A DNA stretch of 64,000 bases from Rotaria sordida (taxonomy: Eukaryota; Rotifera; Eurotatoria; Philodinida; Philodinidae). The DNA is taken from the NCBI GenBank assembly GCA_905250125.1, contig CAJNOL010000688.1:47415-111414 (forward strand), given 5' to 3'. Positions 11,799 to 23,262 of this stretch are shown in pieces. The notes below the pieces were generated by a model that did not search any database, was not told the DNA's origin, and worked only from the letters and a program-made list of their open reading frames with translations. Each line of letters opens with the position of its first letter. Position 1 is the first letter of the stretch. The translations under genes were made by a program, and so were the position numbers.

Positions 11799-14224
11799 TT
11801 AAGAACGTTTCGTACATGGATGTTCTCGTAAAAATTCTATTTCAGCTGATACTGTATCATGAAATAATGTTTCATAGGTATCAACTTTACCATCTTCGGA
11901 TGATTTAAGTTTATTAATAATTTCCATAATTCCTTCATGTTCAAAATCTTGTAAACGTTTATGATCGACAGTTTCCCATTTAGCTTTCTGATGTGCTGTA
12001 TATAATGGATGAACACGTTGTGATGTTACTTCTTCAGGTGTTGAAACAGTTAATGGACCTAATTCAACCTTATTTGAAAAAATAAATGGTTTAAATAATG
12101 ATCGTTTTGAATTTGGTGTTCCAGTTAAAAAATGACAAGCATCTAATTGAGATTTTTTATTTGTTGTTAAAACAGACACTTGAGAACTTGCTGTATGTAT
12201 ACCTCGAACTTGATCAAATACACAAATACCAGCTTGATCATCACGTAAAATAGATATCATGTCAAAAATTGAAAAATTACCATTTTTAGTTAAATCTTCA
12301 AGTAATTTACGACCAGCTTTAAATCGTGCATCGGTACATGGTGATGGACCTTGAAATACCTGAGCAAAATTTAATTTATCTTTTCCATCCCATAAATTTT
12401 TTTCTTTAGCAAATTCTTCTAAATTATTTGATTTCAAATTATAATCATCTTCAATAGCATATACATTTGACATGTTGTAATATCCTTCTATAATTAGAAA
12501 AAAAAACGACAACATTAAATATTTCGATTAATTTTATCAACAAAATAGATTCATTTTTCACCTTTAATTTGTTTAGCAACCCAAACACGATCACATGTTT
12601 CAATACTCCAGGCTTCGTCACCATCGACGACAAGAAAACTATTATCATAACCGCCGGACATTTTCGCACTTGCATCAAAACAAGCTCCACCTTGACCATA
12701 TTTTTCAATCAATTCACCAATTATTTCAACAGCAGATTTGGCTGTTTTAGCACGTTCTAATGCCAGTCTGAAAGAAAACTCATTTTGATCTTCAGTTTTT
12801 GATTGTATATACAACGAAATTTATTAAATTATTGATTCATATTCGGTTATCCAAGAGAATTTAAAATAATTCTTGAAAAAATTAGCGCTAAAGACCTTTG
12901 TGCAGAGAAGGTGTCAGTAAAAAAAAAGACTAATATTAGCGAAACTGCGAATTGCGGCAGCATTTGTGAAAACTAAATAGTACATTTTGTAGACAACTTC
13001 TGAGACTGTAATATCTCTATCCAAAGTTTTTTTTTCTCATATGGTTAAAGAGATATTTGCTAATTACTTTTCAATTAATCATCAGCTGAAAAAAAAACAA
13101 CAGTTTTACATATGTTTATGCTAAAAGAACTTATTCAGAAAAATAATCTTTGTAAAGAATTAAAGTTAAATGAAAGCTATGTAAGGGAATTGATGATTAG
13201 AAACCTTCATTCTTTTTATATCTACTAGTTTTTTTAAAGAATATTTAACTGTTACTGCGGCAAAATGTAGTTGATAGATATTGTTTGATTGCAATTCTTC
13301 TAGTTCAAAGAATCTAAATCGATTTATGTGTGACATATCCAGAGTTTGTCATCTACTATCACTTCATATATTCGTTGTATTTCGTTATTCAGTCATTTGC
13401 TAATTACTGTATTGAATGTTGTAACTAAGATGATGAAGTTTTTAATCAAATATTATTTGAAAAATACTTTCAACAAATCGATTATGCATAATTAAGCATG
13501 ACTACTAATTTAAATACTTGCTGGAACAAAAACTTGATTAATTCTTTTTTTATAGGGTTTTATCTACTAGAATCACTACTTTTTGTATGATCTAAGTATC
13601 ATCATGAGAAATTGTGATAATAAAGTATTTCAAGTGATACACTATTTAATATTAAAATGAAAAATTTTTTTGTTCAAAGAAAATCGACAAAAATATTTTT
13701 TTTGTCTTAAATTCTTATCATCAAAGTAGAACGAATTGAATTACAATATATTCTAAGAATTTCTATTGAATATTATAAATATCTAATCATAAATACTAAC
13801 CGAACAATATCGAGACCAGTCAATGAAGATTTTCGTGTATCATATGGTACTTTTGAAAATACGCCTTCATTACCAATACATATGCCATGTTCATTAGCAC
13901 CCATTTCTGCACCCCAACTCCAAGCTGGTTTTGATAAAACACATCGATAAGTTGTTGATATTTGTGGAATTTGAATATGAGTACACTGAGTTAAAAACAA
14001 GAGAAATCAAATTGATTCAAAGATAATTAAATATCAAAATAAAAATATCATACTCGAACAAAATCCTTATTATCACTTGTATGTTCATTAGAAACAAAAA
14101 TTATTTCTTGAACTTCATTTACTGGTCGATCAGAATTTTTACCAAATATATGAAAATTTGAATCTGTTAATGGTGGTAAAACCACAAATGTATCACATGA
14201 ATAAGGAAGTTTTTCATTTGACAT
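11799..14224 (-). CDS. SCRN: Secernin (peptidase family C69 / Ntn-hydrolase fold)
   Basis: Four exons: 14054-14224, 13801-13985, 12562-12767 and 11799-12487. Intron phases are 0, 2 and 1, all GT-AG. The total of 1,251 nt gives 416 residues, matching the usual secernin length. Family hallmarks in order are [10 protein letters not shown] near the N-terminus with the nucleophile-type Cys10, IFGKNSDRP (residues 27-35), [20 protein letters not shown] in exon 2, [24 protein letters not shown], and the exon 4 segment with [10 protein letters not shown] and [12 protein letters not shown]. Secernins are cytosolic proteins. Vertebrate SCRN1 is linked to exocytosis, and the SCRN3 amino-terminal Cys is processed and chemically modified. 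No enzymatic substrate is established, so a peptidase activity is only inferred from the family. Intron 2 is unusually long (1,033 bp). An AG acceptor-like site lies 12 bp before the ATG. Confidence 0.95.
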
Positions 14225-14396
14225 GATTATAAATATCTAGTAAATAATGAAGATATTACAGAAATAAATAAATAAAAATAATAAAACTATCTACTTACTG
14301 TATCTGTCTGTCTATATGTCTATTGACAAAACAGACACCAATCAACTTTTGACTATTAATAGATGGCATACTTGTATTATATACTTGATATATATA

Positions 14397-15126
14397 CAGT
14401 GGTTTGCAAAAAGACTTGGAACAAATGTTTAGTCTGTATTATAGGCTAGTTCAACTGTTTCCAAAAAATTTTGTTTTTATTTGGTAGGCAGCCGTTCAAA
14501 GTCCTACAATTTATAGTTCAAAATTATATTCGTTCTACTTTCATTTGGTAACAAAGACACATTTATCTTTTTTTACAATGACTAAAACTAATACAACATT
14601 TTCCAATGTTCATACTTGAAAAAATTCAAATAGCGTTAGATTGTAATTTTGAAAATGATTAATCCATATTGTGTACGTTATTTCTCAACCAATTCTCTTG
14701 ATATCACCTCATTATATGGTTTCATGAGTTGACATGATATGCAGCTGTACCAGGGATCAACCGTACTTTTTCGGCTTGTGACTACTCGTTTTTCTATAGA
14801 GTGTTGAATTCTTAATTTTTAAAAGTCATAATTGATTGTAGACAGTATTACCTTTGTATATCGACGAACTTTCCTAATCGGATGCATTCCTGTGTTTCAA
14901 AAATATAATTGAGAAATATGACATAGTTTTCAACTGCCTGGGTTTACTCTGTCAGCCTGATATTCTGCAACGAGAGAACAACAATCAATCGGCTATGAGA
15001 AAAGTTTTGGTGGATAGTCTGCTCAGTATAAATATATAATAGTTGCAGAACAAAATCTTAACAGAATCTAGAAAACTAAAAATGTTTGTGCTCCAAGGTT
15101 GTTCCAACTCTTTTTGCAAACCACTG
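14397..15126. mobile_element. Tc1/mariner-type MITE (non-autonomous), 730 bp
   Basis: The ends are inverted copies of about 28 bp beginning CAGTGGTTTGCAAAAAGA and continuing (C/G)TTGGAACAA. Each end is flanked directly by TA, the target duplication of the IS630-Tc1-mariner superfamily. The interior has no ORF of useful length and no DDE/D catalytic motif, so it would need a transposase supplied from elsewhere. The TIRs differ at one position in 28, indicating a moderately young insertion. It lies 172 bp upstream of the secernin start codon and could influence that promoter. Confidence 0.9.
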
Positions 15127-16687
15127 TATATTAATTGAACAGTTTGTTATGTCATCTTTATTCTAAAATTATTTTACTATTCTATTAAACTTGCATACAT
15201 CTTGCCGAATTGATCGTATACTGTTTTTGATAAAAATATGAAATCTTTTTTTTTTCTTAATATGGGTTATTCTTGCGTATTCGATCAAATATTTACAACA
15301 ATAACCTAATACATACTCACTGAAAGTTAGTGTATATACATCACTCTAAATATATTCTCCTCTTCAAATGAATAATTCAATGGTGAATCAAGCATGAACA
15401 TAATCATTATCAAATACCAATATTTCAAATCCATTTCGATCGTTTTATTTAGTTGTAGGTCCTTGTCAATGGATATTAAGGACAGATAACAAAGCAGTTT
15501 TTACTATCAAACAAGCCGAACTCATCTGCATTTCTAAATTCATATATAATTATGTAGAACAAATTCAAGCTTAAAAATAATTATATACACATAATGATAA
15601 ATCACTATGAAGAGAAGAATTTTGTTATTTATATTCAATCTTAGTTTTCATTTGATAATTTTCAAGAATTTAAATTATTGTAATAACTGTGATAGTATCG
15701 AATGTTTCATGTTAAAGTAAGACTAAATAAATGAAATAAAAGTTTTTGTGATGAAACGTTTTCATTTCTCTAGAAAATGATATGCAAAATAATTAGAGAC
15801 GATAACATCTATTGAAGCTATTCTTGTGCTGAAGAATTGACGAAGAGAAGAATGGATTAATCAACAACAACAAAAACGCACTATTTGAATACTGATTACG
15901 ATGGCCTTCATCATTAATATTGTTTGCTCGTATTTTTTTTTTTTGTTAATCTTTTCAATCAATCATTCTTTATTCTTTTATTTCAAATTTTAATTATTAA
16001 TAAAATAATGAGTACTATAGTATCGAGATCTTCTTCAGTCAATCTCTTCAGCTGTAATCAGTATGATTAATATTTGAATAGCTCAATGTATCGAAAATCA
16101 TGATTTCTATGAATATCTCGTAGGTTATTTCTTTCGATATATAGTTTTTTCAACTAGTTTTTATTATTTTCCTTTCTATAATTATGTATGTAGCGAATGT
16201 ACAAATAATTATTGAAAATGGTAAAAGATGGTTTCAAGATTTTCAAAATTAATACAATACTTCATCGACAAAAATGTTGTATGATATGAATATAACTATA
16301 TTTCCTATACTTGCTAGCATTGTTTCAATCGGTAAGATTTCTTATTTAATATTTTAAAGATGTATAATTGAATTCGGTAAAGTATGCAAATGTAAATATT
16401 CTTATTGAAGACAATCAAAATGATGTAATCTCTGACATTGTAGCACTTATGTGTAGATATATCGGTGTTTTTTAAGTTATATATAGGAAAGTATGTTAAT
16501 CTATCGAAAACTATTTGATCCTTTAGGCTTCAAATTCTTTAGACGGAAAGATTACGAGAAAGACCATCGTCATCAATTTAATCAGTGTCATAATCATTTC
16601 AACATTTTATTATTTTTTGATTCGAGTGTATATGTCTATAGTGAATTTTGAGTGATAATTAGTTCAATTGAAGTGCTTTCTCTTGAC
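15127..16687. other. Intergenic, nothing recognised
   Basis: No ORF of interest or structured repeat. A+T-rich with T-tracts. Confidence 0.6.
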
Positions 16688-16860
16688 TAGGCACGCACCG
16701 AGTCCGAACGTTCGGGTTCGGTCTTCACTACAGTCATTTCTACTTAGTTAGGAAAAGGAATCTGATGTAAGCCAAAAAATAACATGCGATGCAAAAACCT
16801 TTGAAAAAAATGGCAAACTCTGTTATGCCATATTGCCGACTGCTAAATCAAGAATTTTTT

Positions 16861-17043
16861 TTAACTAGAAGAAAATTCATTTCCATCTAATACCTTTTTT
16901 TTCTTTTGAGAAGATAGAAAAGTCGCTGACAGAATTTTATCCTGTACATAATTCTGCCGCTTTATATATTTTATGTTTCTAATTCTGTCGAATACATACA
17001 AAATACATAAAGCTAACAAAGATACACTTGTAGATGCTACCAT
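16861..17043 (-). CDS. Weak candidate: 60-residue membrane peptide inside the TIR element
   Basis: The ATG frame has a hydrophobic N-terminal stretch (SVSLLALCILYVFDRI) followed by a Lys/Arg-rich tail. A fair acceptor (tttattttag) sits 2 bp before the ATG, as in other genes of this window. There is no family resemblance, and it lies wholly within the putative mobile element at 16688-17407. It may be fortuitous. Confidence 0.2.
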   Translation of the reverse strand: MVASTSVSLLALCILYVFDRIRNIKYIKRQNYVQDKILSATFLSSQKKKKVLDGNEFSSS

Positions 17044-17216
17044 AACTAAAATAAATTACAATCTTTCTTATATCATCTGAAATCTGTACTCAGAAGCTAT
17101 ATGCCTGTATGAATCGAGCATCAAACGACCCTATCTGACTCTTATTTCGATTATATCTATTATTCTATCTTTTTTACCTAGAAAATAATCTTTAGAAACA
17201 TAATTGTGTCACAATT

Positions 17217-17268
17217 AGGGGTGATCCTTTATCTTTATTTTATAAAGTAATACTAAAGGACCACCCCT
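17217..17268. repeat. Small inverted repeat (hairpin) with AGGGGTGATCCTTTA arms
   Basis: Arms AGGGGTGATCCTTTA and its near-complement (one or two mismatches) surround an A+T-rich centre of about 22 bp. It is nested in the element at 16688-17407, so it is either an independent micro-MITE or part of that element. Confidence 0.65.
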
Positions 17269-17407
17269 ACTAGCAGTTGAACCTTTTTATATACGAATCC
17301 AAATACGAACCCTATAACCGAACGCGAACTCTAAGATCGAACTCGAACCCGAACCCTAACGTCGAATCGTTCAGTCCGAACTCGAGTTCGGGTTCGCTGC
17401 ATGCCTA

Positions 17408-18440
17408 CGCTTGACACACTTGTGTAAGAAATAATAATTAATTATGAAAATATTGAAAAAAAAAATCTTCCTTGTGATTCTGATATTGATCGGTTTTAAA
17501 ATTTTAAGATGGCATCGAACCAATGTAACGTCAGTTAATATTTCATGGATAACAGAGTCCGAGTGACATAGGATCTTTACTTTTGTGGGATACGTTCGTT
17601 ATATCTAACGGAACTTATAATTGATCTTTCGATTCTGCAACGAATCATTCATGTTGTTCATAATTATCGTTCTGATGTGTTTGAACTATTTCGTCGATGT
17701 TGACATCGGTTTATCGCGTTCAATACAATAGGCTATAGCTCATGATATTGGAATAGAGCTAAAAATCCAACTTGAAACAATAGGTGAAATTGAACGAACT
17801 TTCTCTCATCTAGATTTCGAATTTACACATATGCCAGTTTTTGAACATAAGAAGATTGGATTCTGCATTGTTTTTGTAAGTTTCATCGACAAGTAGTCAA
17901 TCATATGATGTTTATCAGTCGAACACAAATTATTTAAAGAACGAAAGCTCATTCACATACCTATTCTACAAACCTTTTCTGTCTAAGAAATAGGATTCTG
18001 ATCGATTCTATTAGTAATTACATGACTCTCGGTCATACTTTAGGCCATCATTCTCTGTCAATATTAGCAATAATACAGTTGCATAGTTAGATTACGTTGT
18101 CTGCCAGATAATCTTAATAGATCGACGTATTTGTTAAAATCAAGATGATTTATATTGCAAAGACTCATTCCACTGGCAGGCGCTAGATCTTATGAAAGTA
18201 TCGTACAGTATAGCATGAAAATTATCTACAAACATAGCTTGGTTTTCTTACATATATGAATAGTCTTAATTAATGATGAAGTTTTTATTTTTCAAATAAA
18301 TTCTGTTTTCTAATACTTTCGATGTTTTCGCTCTTGTTTTACTCTTTTTAATCGAAAAAGAAATAAAAATATCAAACATTTATATAAAAGAGTTCTCTCT
18401 TATATACGTCTAAAAATATGAAATCAAGTTCCAAACATTT
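17408..18440. other. Intergenic, nothing supported
   Basis: Parts between 17560 and 17900 have a more coding-like composition but no frame longer than 60 codons. Possibly decayed coding sequence that I cannot identify. Confidence 0.4.
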
Positions 18441-18911
18441 TTATGTAGAGTTTAGTTTAAAATGTTCGTTTACTAATTCCAAGACATCATTCATAAATTC
18501 ATTATTGGATAGTGGTTGAGTATGATTATAATGACTGCATGACTCTCGTGGATTCATACATACAAGTTTCTTGCCAATATCTCGATTTGTTAAGATGATA
18601 TATTGACACTTTCCACACTGTGTAAAATAATAAGGATTTGGTTTCTGTGGTACACCCAAATTTCTCGATTGATTCATTAGGTTTTCAACAGAACCCACAA
18701 ATGAACAAACATAATTTTCAAGATGTTTAGCATCAAATGCTTGTGCATCATACCAATCATACGTACATGTTGTCGAATTATTATCTTCAAACGTATCGAT
18801 ATATTGACGTTGTTGTAAATGTATGGGTGTTGATGAATCACGCATAATATTCACAAGTTTATCAGGATTATTAGATAATATAGCCTTTATTTGTTCTTTG
18901 GTTTTTGACAT
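18441..18911 (-). CDS. Uncharacterised 156-residue protein with a Cys4 cluster
   Basis: Single-exon frame, ATG ending at 18911, stop at 18441. The N-terminal half is mixed polar. The C-terminal half holds CGKCQYIILTNRDIG, then C-x6-C, and two nearby histidines (HYNH), a spacing that could form a zinc ribbon (Cys-x2-Cys-x15-Cys-x6-Cys). No signal peptide or membrane segment is present. The ATG abuts a clean acceptor (tttgatttcag|ATG), so the mRNA leader is probably joined by cis splicing or by spliced-leader addition. An open frame upstream (18887-19102) overlaps in another frame and may be leader sequence. I recognise no family. Confidence 0.6.
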   Translation of the reverse strand: MSKTKEQIKAILSNNPDKLVNIMRDSSTPIHLQQRQYIDTFEDNNSTTCTYDWYDAQAFDAKHLENYVCSFVGSVENLMNQSRNLGVPQKPNPYYFTQCGKCQYIILTNRDIGKKLVCMNPRESCSHYNHTQPLSNNEFMNDVLELVNEHFKLNST

Positions 18912-20309
18912 CTGAAATCAAAGAATATAAGTAAGTAACACATGTTGTTTGGAAATGAACAAAAAACAAAACGATCTAAGATAAATTGCTTATCAGCAGA
19001 TGTAATTTCACAACGTATTAAAAAGTTTTGAATGATTACAATGACGTCAGACATTGTCACACGAGTTATGACATAGAAGAAAAAGACAAAAAATTGACTC
19101 ATAATGTATTTACGTGTCTACCATAAATATGTTTGTCAATATTTAAGTAGCTCTTATATAATTATTTTTCAATTTATTTTGTAAACCAGATAATATCAAT
19201 GGAAATTTCCTCGATTATCATTCTTACAATCTTTTTTTCTTTATTATGATTTAAATATCGTATATTAAAATCGAATCAATTTCAAAATCTTTTATTAGAA
19301 TGATGTTGATTGTATTATCGACGTTAATATCGAACTGATGAATAAGTTATGATTTTGATGTTTTCATATATACTTATTAAATTGGTATGTTCTGGTATAA
19401 TTGGATTTTAAATTGTAGCAAAATATCTTTTGTTCAAACAAAACCGTACTATTTTAATTGATATGAAAAACCATAATGCAAAAACAGAAAAAAAAAAGAA
19501 ATTCATCAACAGATAAATGTATGTTATTATCTTTTTTTTTTATTAAACCTTCAACTCGATTTTTCTATGTTTATGATTTGAAATTAAGAAAAAAAGGGTT
19601 TTAGAATTTCTAAGTTGAGTCGGATTAAACGGGGTGAATCTTCTGACGGTCTATGAATTGAAGCGAATTGAGTAGATGAAAAAAAGTATCATCCATCAAT
19701 GGAGTTTGATTGGATCGGAAAAATTATCTCTAATCTATGATTGAATTGAATTACTACACTTTTTGACGTAATTTGTTCAACTCCGCAACGACAATATTAT
19801 TTATAAGAAAAATTATTTCGAGGTTTATTTTTCGTTGTTTGTGGCTAATGAATATTTCTATACAATTTTCTTGTTTAGTCTAACAAAGCATTCGATGCAA
19901 AATAATATTCACATGTACGAAAAGAAAAATACAACTCTAGAAATATTGATATATACTAATTATCGTTAAAAATTTGTTGCTTTAACTCTTTTCTTTTTCT
20001 TCTAATGAAATATTTCGAAAACCACAATACAAAATGAATAGTATCATGATTAAGAAAAATTCAACATCTGAGGAAGAGAAGAAACGTTTCTTTTTTAATT
20101 TTCATATCAACAATGACTGTATTTATTTAGTTGATCGATATCATGAATAAAAGGTTAGCCAAAGCTAGTCATTCTACTGATGTGTGAAAAGATAAAGCGA
20201 ATAGCCAATTCGTTCATACACACAGATCTCAGAGTATCATTTGAATCACAAGAGCATAAGATCACTTTAGATTTGTATTATAGAAAATTTTCTATTGATT
20301 CAACTAGGT
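18912..20309. other. Intergenic, no gene supported
   Basis: It contains the upstream leader region of the 18441-18911 gene and otherwise A+T-rich DNA with poly-T and poly-A runs. Confidence 0.5.
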
Positions 20310-20575
20310 GTCCATGTTGACGGAATTGATAACAATAATCATCACAGTACAATTACGACAAGTTATTAACGCTTGAAATATCTTGACTGATGTCGACCAA
20401 TGTATTGATTTCATCGCGAATGTCAACTATGAAAAGACTGTTATGATTTTTTTTCCGAAGTATTTTGCCAAATAATTGTATCAAACAAGGTAAACGATTA
20501 ACAGCGGACAAAGCAATTGCTAAATGTTAATGGTGTCTTCACGAAAATATTATTTTACGATGAGGCACTCTAATA
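20310..20575 (+). pseudogene. Decayed gene fragment with DVDQCIDF motif
   Basis: In one frame 20344-20460 reads LRQVINA, a stop, then NILTDVDQCIDFIANVNYEKTVMI. Further on, around 20528-20570, another frame gives NGVFTKI followed by DEAL. Both blocks resemble the N-terminal domain of the large bdelloid family of TPR or ADP-ribosyltransferase-like proteins (motifs of the type TDVDECIDFLTDI and GVFTEI, from memory). The in-frame TGA, frameshifts and loss of the segment between the blocks mark it as dead. No open frame above 60 codons remains. Confidence 0.4.
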
Positions 20576-21710
20576 AATTGCACAACAATGTGATCAGAAC
20601 TATGGTGTAGGGTGACAGTGCAGAATAGGCAAGTCCCTGTATTCACATTTACACCCTCTATTTATACATAAAATCATATTTCAGCATTCTGCAGTAAATT
20701 CGTTTTGCACTAACCACATACGGCGAAATGTTCCGATATTATTTTACATTATTCTGTATACCAGAAAGCAAATCCGAATTTGAACTTAATTTCTTAATTA
20801 TTATTGACGTAATATTACGTGAGCACAATCTTCCTGAAAGTATAAAGGCTAGAATTGTTTAACTGTCCCTTTTTTTTGTGACACTTGGCAATGATTCTTA
20901 CATGCTCTATCGATAGTAACTTTTTCTCTATCGCTTCTAACATTTGATACCGATTCGGTTCATCTTTTTTCAAATGTGCTATTTTTCATGTTCAGTATTT
21001 TTTTTGACAAAAAAAATTAAAAGAATTTTATAAGATATTCATGATTCTATTTGATTTAGCAATTTTGAATTCGTATCATTTATATAAAAGAATTCAGAGT
21101 ACGAGCAATGACATAGCAACGTAATTAAATCGCTATTGATAAACGACAGCTACTATGTATAAGTAAATATTCAAAACAAGAAATATATAAGAATTAAGTC
21201 ACCGTGATATTAAAAAAAAAACTAAGATAAGACAATGATCACAGATGCATAAAAATAAATTATTAATTCTACTTATTAACAGCTGTTGCCTTTTAATATA
21301 GGGATAATTGTAGCAGATGTTGATGCCTATATAATCATAACACATAATAAATATAACTTATTGTAAAAAAATATGAAAGCTGAAGAAAAAAAATCAAAAT
21401 GTCAACTTGAGTTTTAAACCAAGGAGCAATAGTATTCTCAAAAATGGTCTTTTCGATCAAGTGAAATCGACGAGTAGCGATCGATTATTCAGGATGAATG
21501 CATGAAAATGTTCTATATAGCATTTTTAATTGCAGGAAGGAGAAAATCGCCAAATACCATTATTCTAATATTCAGTTTGTAAAATTAGCCCTTTTTTTGT
21601 AGGTCGTAATACAATATCAGCTGTATATTCTTTGTTTCAACAGGCATGTTACTCTCTCGAAATATTGTTTTCTTTTTTGTTCGAACTGACAAGGCCATCA
21701 CTCCCAGGTT
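20576..21710. other. Intergenic, nothing recognised
   Basis: No ORF and no strong repeat. Confidence 0.5.
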
Positions 21711-22090
21711 CCCATATCCTATTCTTCTAGAGTTATGATCACTCCACTGGATTGTTTACCCTTAGTATAGTACTTATAAAAAAATCGAACAAACAAATTC
21801 TGACCGAAAAACTTTGTCTGTCAACAGCTCTTGAGACTACTGGCATATCCTAAAAGTTTCGGCCAAAAAGAGCGATTCTTTCTTGAGATATTAAATCTCT
21901 ACTAGATTGTCTGTCTCAAGACGAAATCGCTCTAGTTGACTAAAGTTTTTAGGATATTCAAATGGTTTCAACAACTGTTTACGGACAAAGTTTCAGGTCA
22001 AAATTCGTTTGTTCGATTTTTTTACTAATACCATATCAAGAGTAAAAAATCCGGTGAAATGAACGTAACTCCGGAAGGTTAGTATGTACC
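21711..22090. repeat. Imperfect palindrome (fold-back), ~380 bp
   Basis: The core arms are clear: AAAAAAATCGAACAAACAAATTCTGACC (from about 21779) against its complement ending near 22025, and the inner blocks CATATCCTAAAAGTTT (about 21844) and AGAGCGATT (about 21871) recur inverted around 21955 and 21925. Similarity extends outward: CTAGAGTTATGATCACTCCACTGGATT on the left matches inverted CCGGAGTTACGTTCATTTCACCGGATT on the right. The centre is near 21900. It contains no ORF. Confidence 0.8.
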
Positions 22091-22371
22091 ATCTTAGGTG
22101 GTTTTCTTATGAGTTTCGGCAATTGAACGATCGTATCAAATATTTACATATAATTCTTATGATTAAATTTATTCTTTATTAATAATTGATACAAACTATC
22201 TACAGATAAAGGTGCATTGACTATCTACATCAAGATCGTGACAAAACAAAGATAGTAAATTACAATATGAAAAATACAAACTATGATAAATCAATTTGCA
22301 TTGAGCAATAAACATACATATCATATGTCTAATATAAGACTTAAAAGTCTTTGATAGTTATTTCTATCTGA

Positions 22372-23262
22372 TCAAGAAAGATCTGTTGTTTTATCATAAA
22401 TCATTGGTACAAATTTATTTTCTGGTATTTTTGCATCTGAATGATTTGCCCGATTATATAAATCCAATACAGCATAGATTAATATTAAACTCATCAATGC
22501 TAATAATGATGTCATAAATGTTAATAATGATCGACCTAATAATAAATGTCTTTTATATTTATCATATTGTTTTGTACGTTGACGATTTAATTCATTATAA
22601 ACATCATTACGAATTTTTTCTTGATTTTCTTCAGTAAATATATTTGATTCTAATAATGGTAAATCATCATCATCATCATTTAATTGAAAATGTACATCAA
22701 ATATATCTTGTGCACGTTTAATTGGTCGTTGATTTCGTCGACGATTTAAATCAATACGTTGATCAATAGAAATATTTTTTGATTTTTCATGTAATTCTCG
22801 ACGTTTTGCACGAAGTTCTTGAAGAAATTTATTTGTTATACGTAATGGATTTGTATCATAATTATTTGATTGTACTGTTGAATATGTATCATATTCTTCT
22901 ACTCCATTACCAATAGCAATCTTTGTTTGACTAGTTGTAGATAAAAATTCGGAATTTGATTCAATTTTATGAATAGCATCAACTGATGAACTCTTCTTTA
23001 ATTGATTATTATTAGATGCAATTGCTGCTGTCATTGTAGCACGACGATGAATGTCTAAAGATTTTCGTAGTAAAGTTGTATTAAATAAGCGTGATGATAT
23101 TCGATTTTTATTCTTTTCATTGATTGATGGAAGGGAAGCAGGTAATGGTGATGAAATTTCATTTTCGATATGAATTAATGGAACCATTTCAGATCGTTCA
23201 ATTGATGAAGCATTACGATTTGGTTCAGGTATAGGTGTTATTTCGAAACGACGTGATGCCAT
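22372..23262 (-). CDS. Uncharacterised single-pass membrane protein, 296 aa
   Basis: One uninterrupted exon, ATG ending at 23262, stop at 22372. Residues 1-235 are polar and predicted disordered, with basic clusters (RISSRLF, RRNQRP) and an acidic patch (LNDDDDDLPLLE, about 196-207). One hydrophobic segment follows (about residues 243-267, LLTFMTSLLALMSLILIYAVL), preceded by the basic KYKRH, leaving a short C-terminal tail of about 28 residues with an NHS sequon. This fits a type II or near tail-anchored protein with a cytosolic N-terminus. The ATG lies four bases after an acceptor (tatttcag|ATAA), again suggesting a spliced leader exon. The long continuous frame and normal codon use make it credible. 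I know no family. Confidence 0.75.
   Translation of the reverse strand: MASRRFEITPIPEPNRNASSIERSEMVPLIHIENEISSPLPASLPSINEKNKNRISSRLFNTTLLRKSLDIHRRATMTAAIASNNNQLKKSSSVDAIHKIESNSEFLSTTSQTKIAIGNGVEEYDTYSTVQSNNYDTNPLRITNKFLQELRAKRRELHEKSKNISIDQRIDLNRRRNQRPIKRAQDIFDVHFQLNDDDDDLPLLESNIFTEENQEKIRNDVYNELNRQRTKQYDKYKRHLLLGRSLLTFMTSLLALMSLILIYAVLDLYNRANHSDAKIPENKFVPMIYDKTTDLS

Larger units (their letters stand above)
16688..17407. mobile_element. Putative non-autonomous DNA element with CGAACCC-rich TIRs
   Basis: The left end TAGGCACGCACCGAGTCCGAACG is matched inverted at the right end (reverse complement from 17407: TAGGCATGCAGCGAACCC), and both continue into GAAC/CGGGTTCGG repeats. The right subterminal region (about 17310-17395) is a run of imperfect GAACCC/GAACTC units. 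CTTGAC occurs just outside both ends, with two extra bases on the right, suggesting a target duplication. The interior carries a small hairpin (17217-17268) and a 60-codon open frame on the minus strand. No transposase is visible. Confidence 0.6.
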
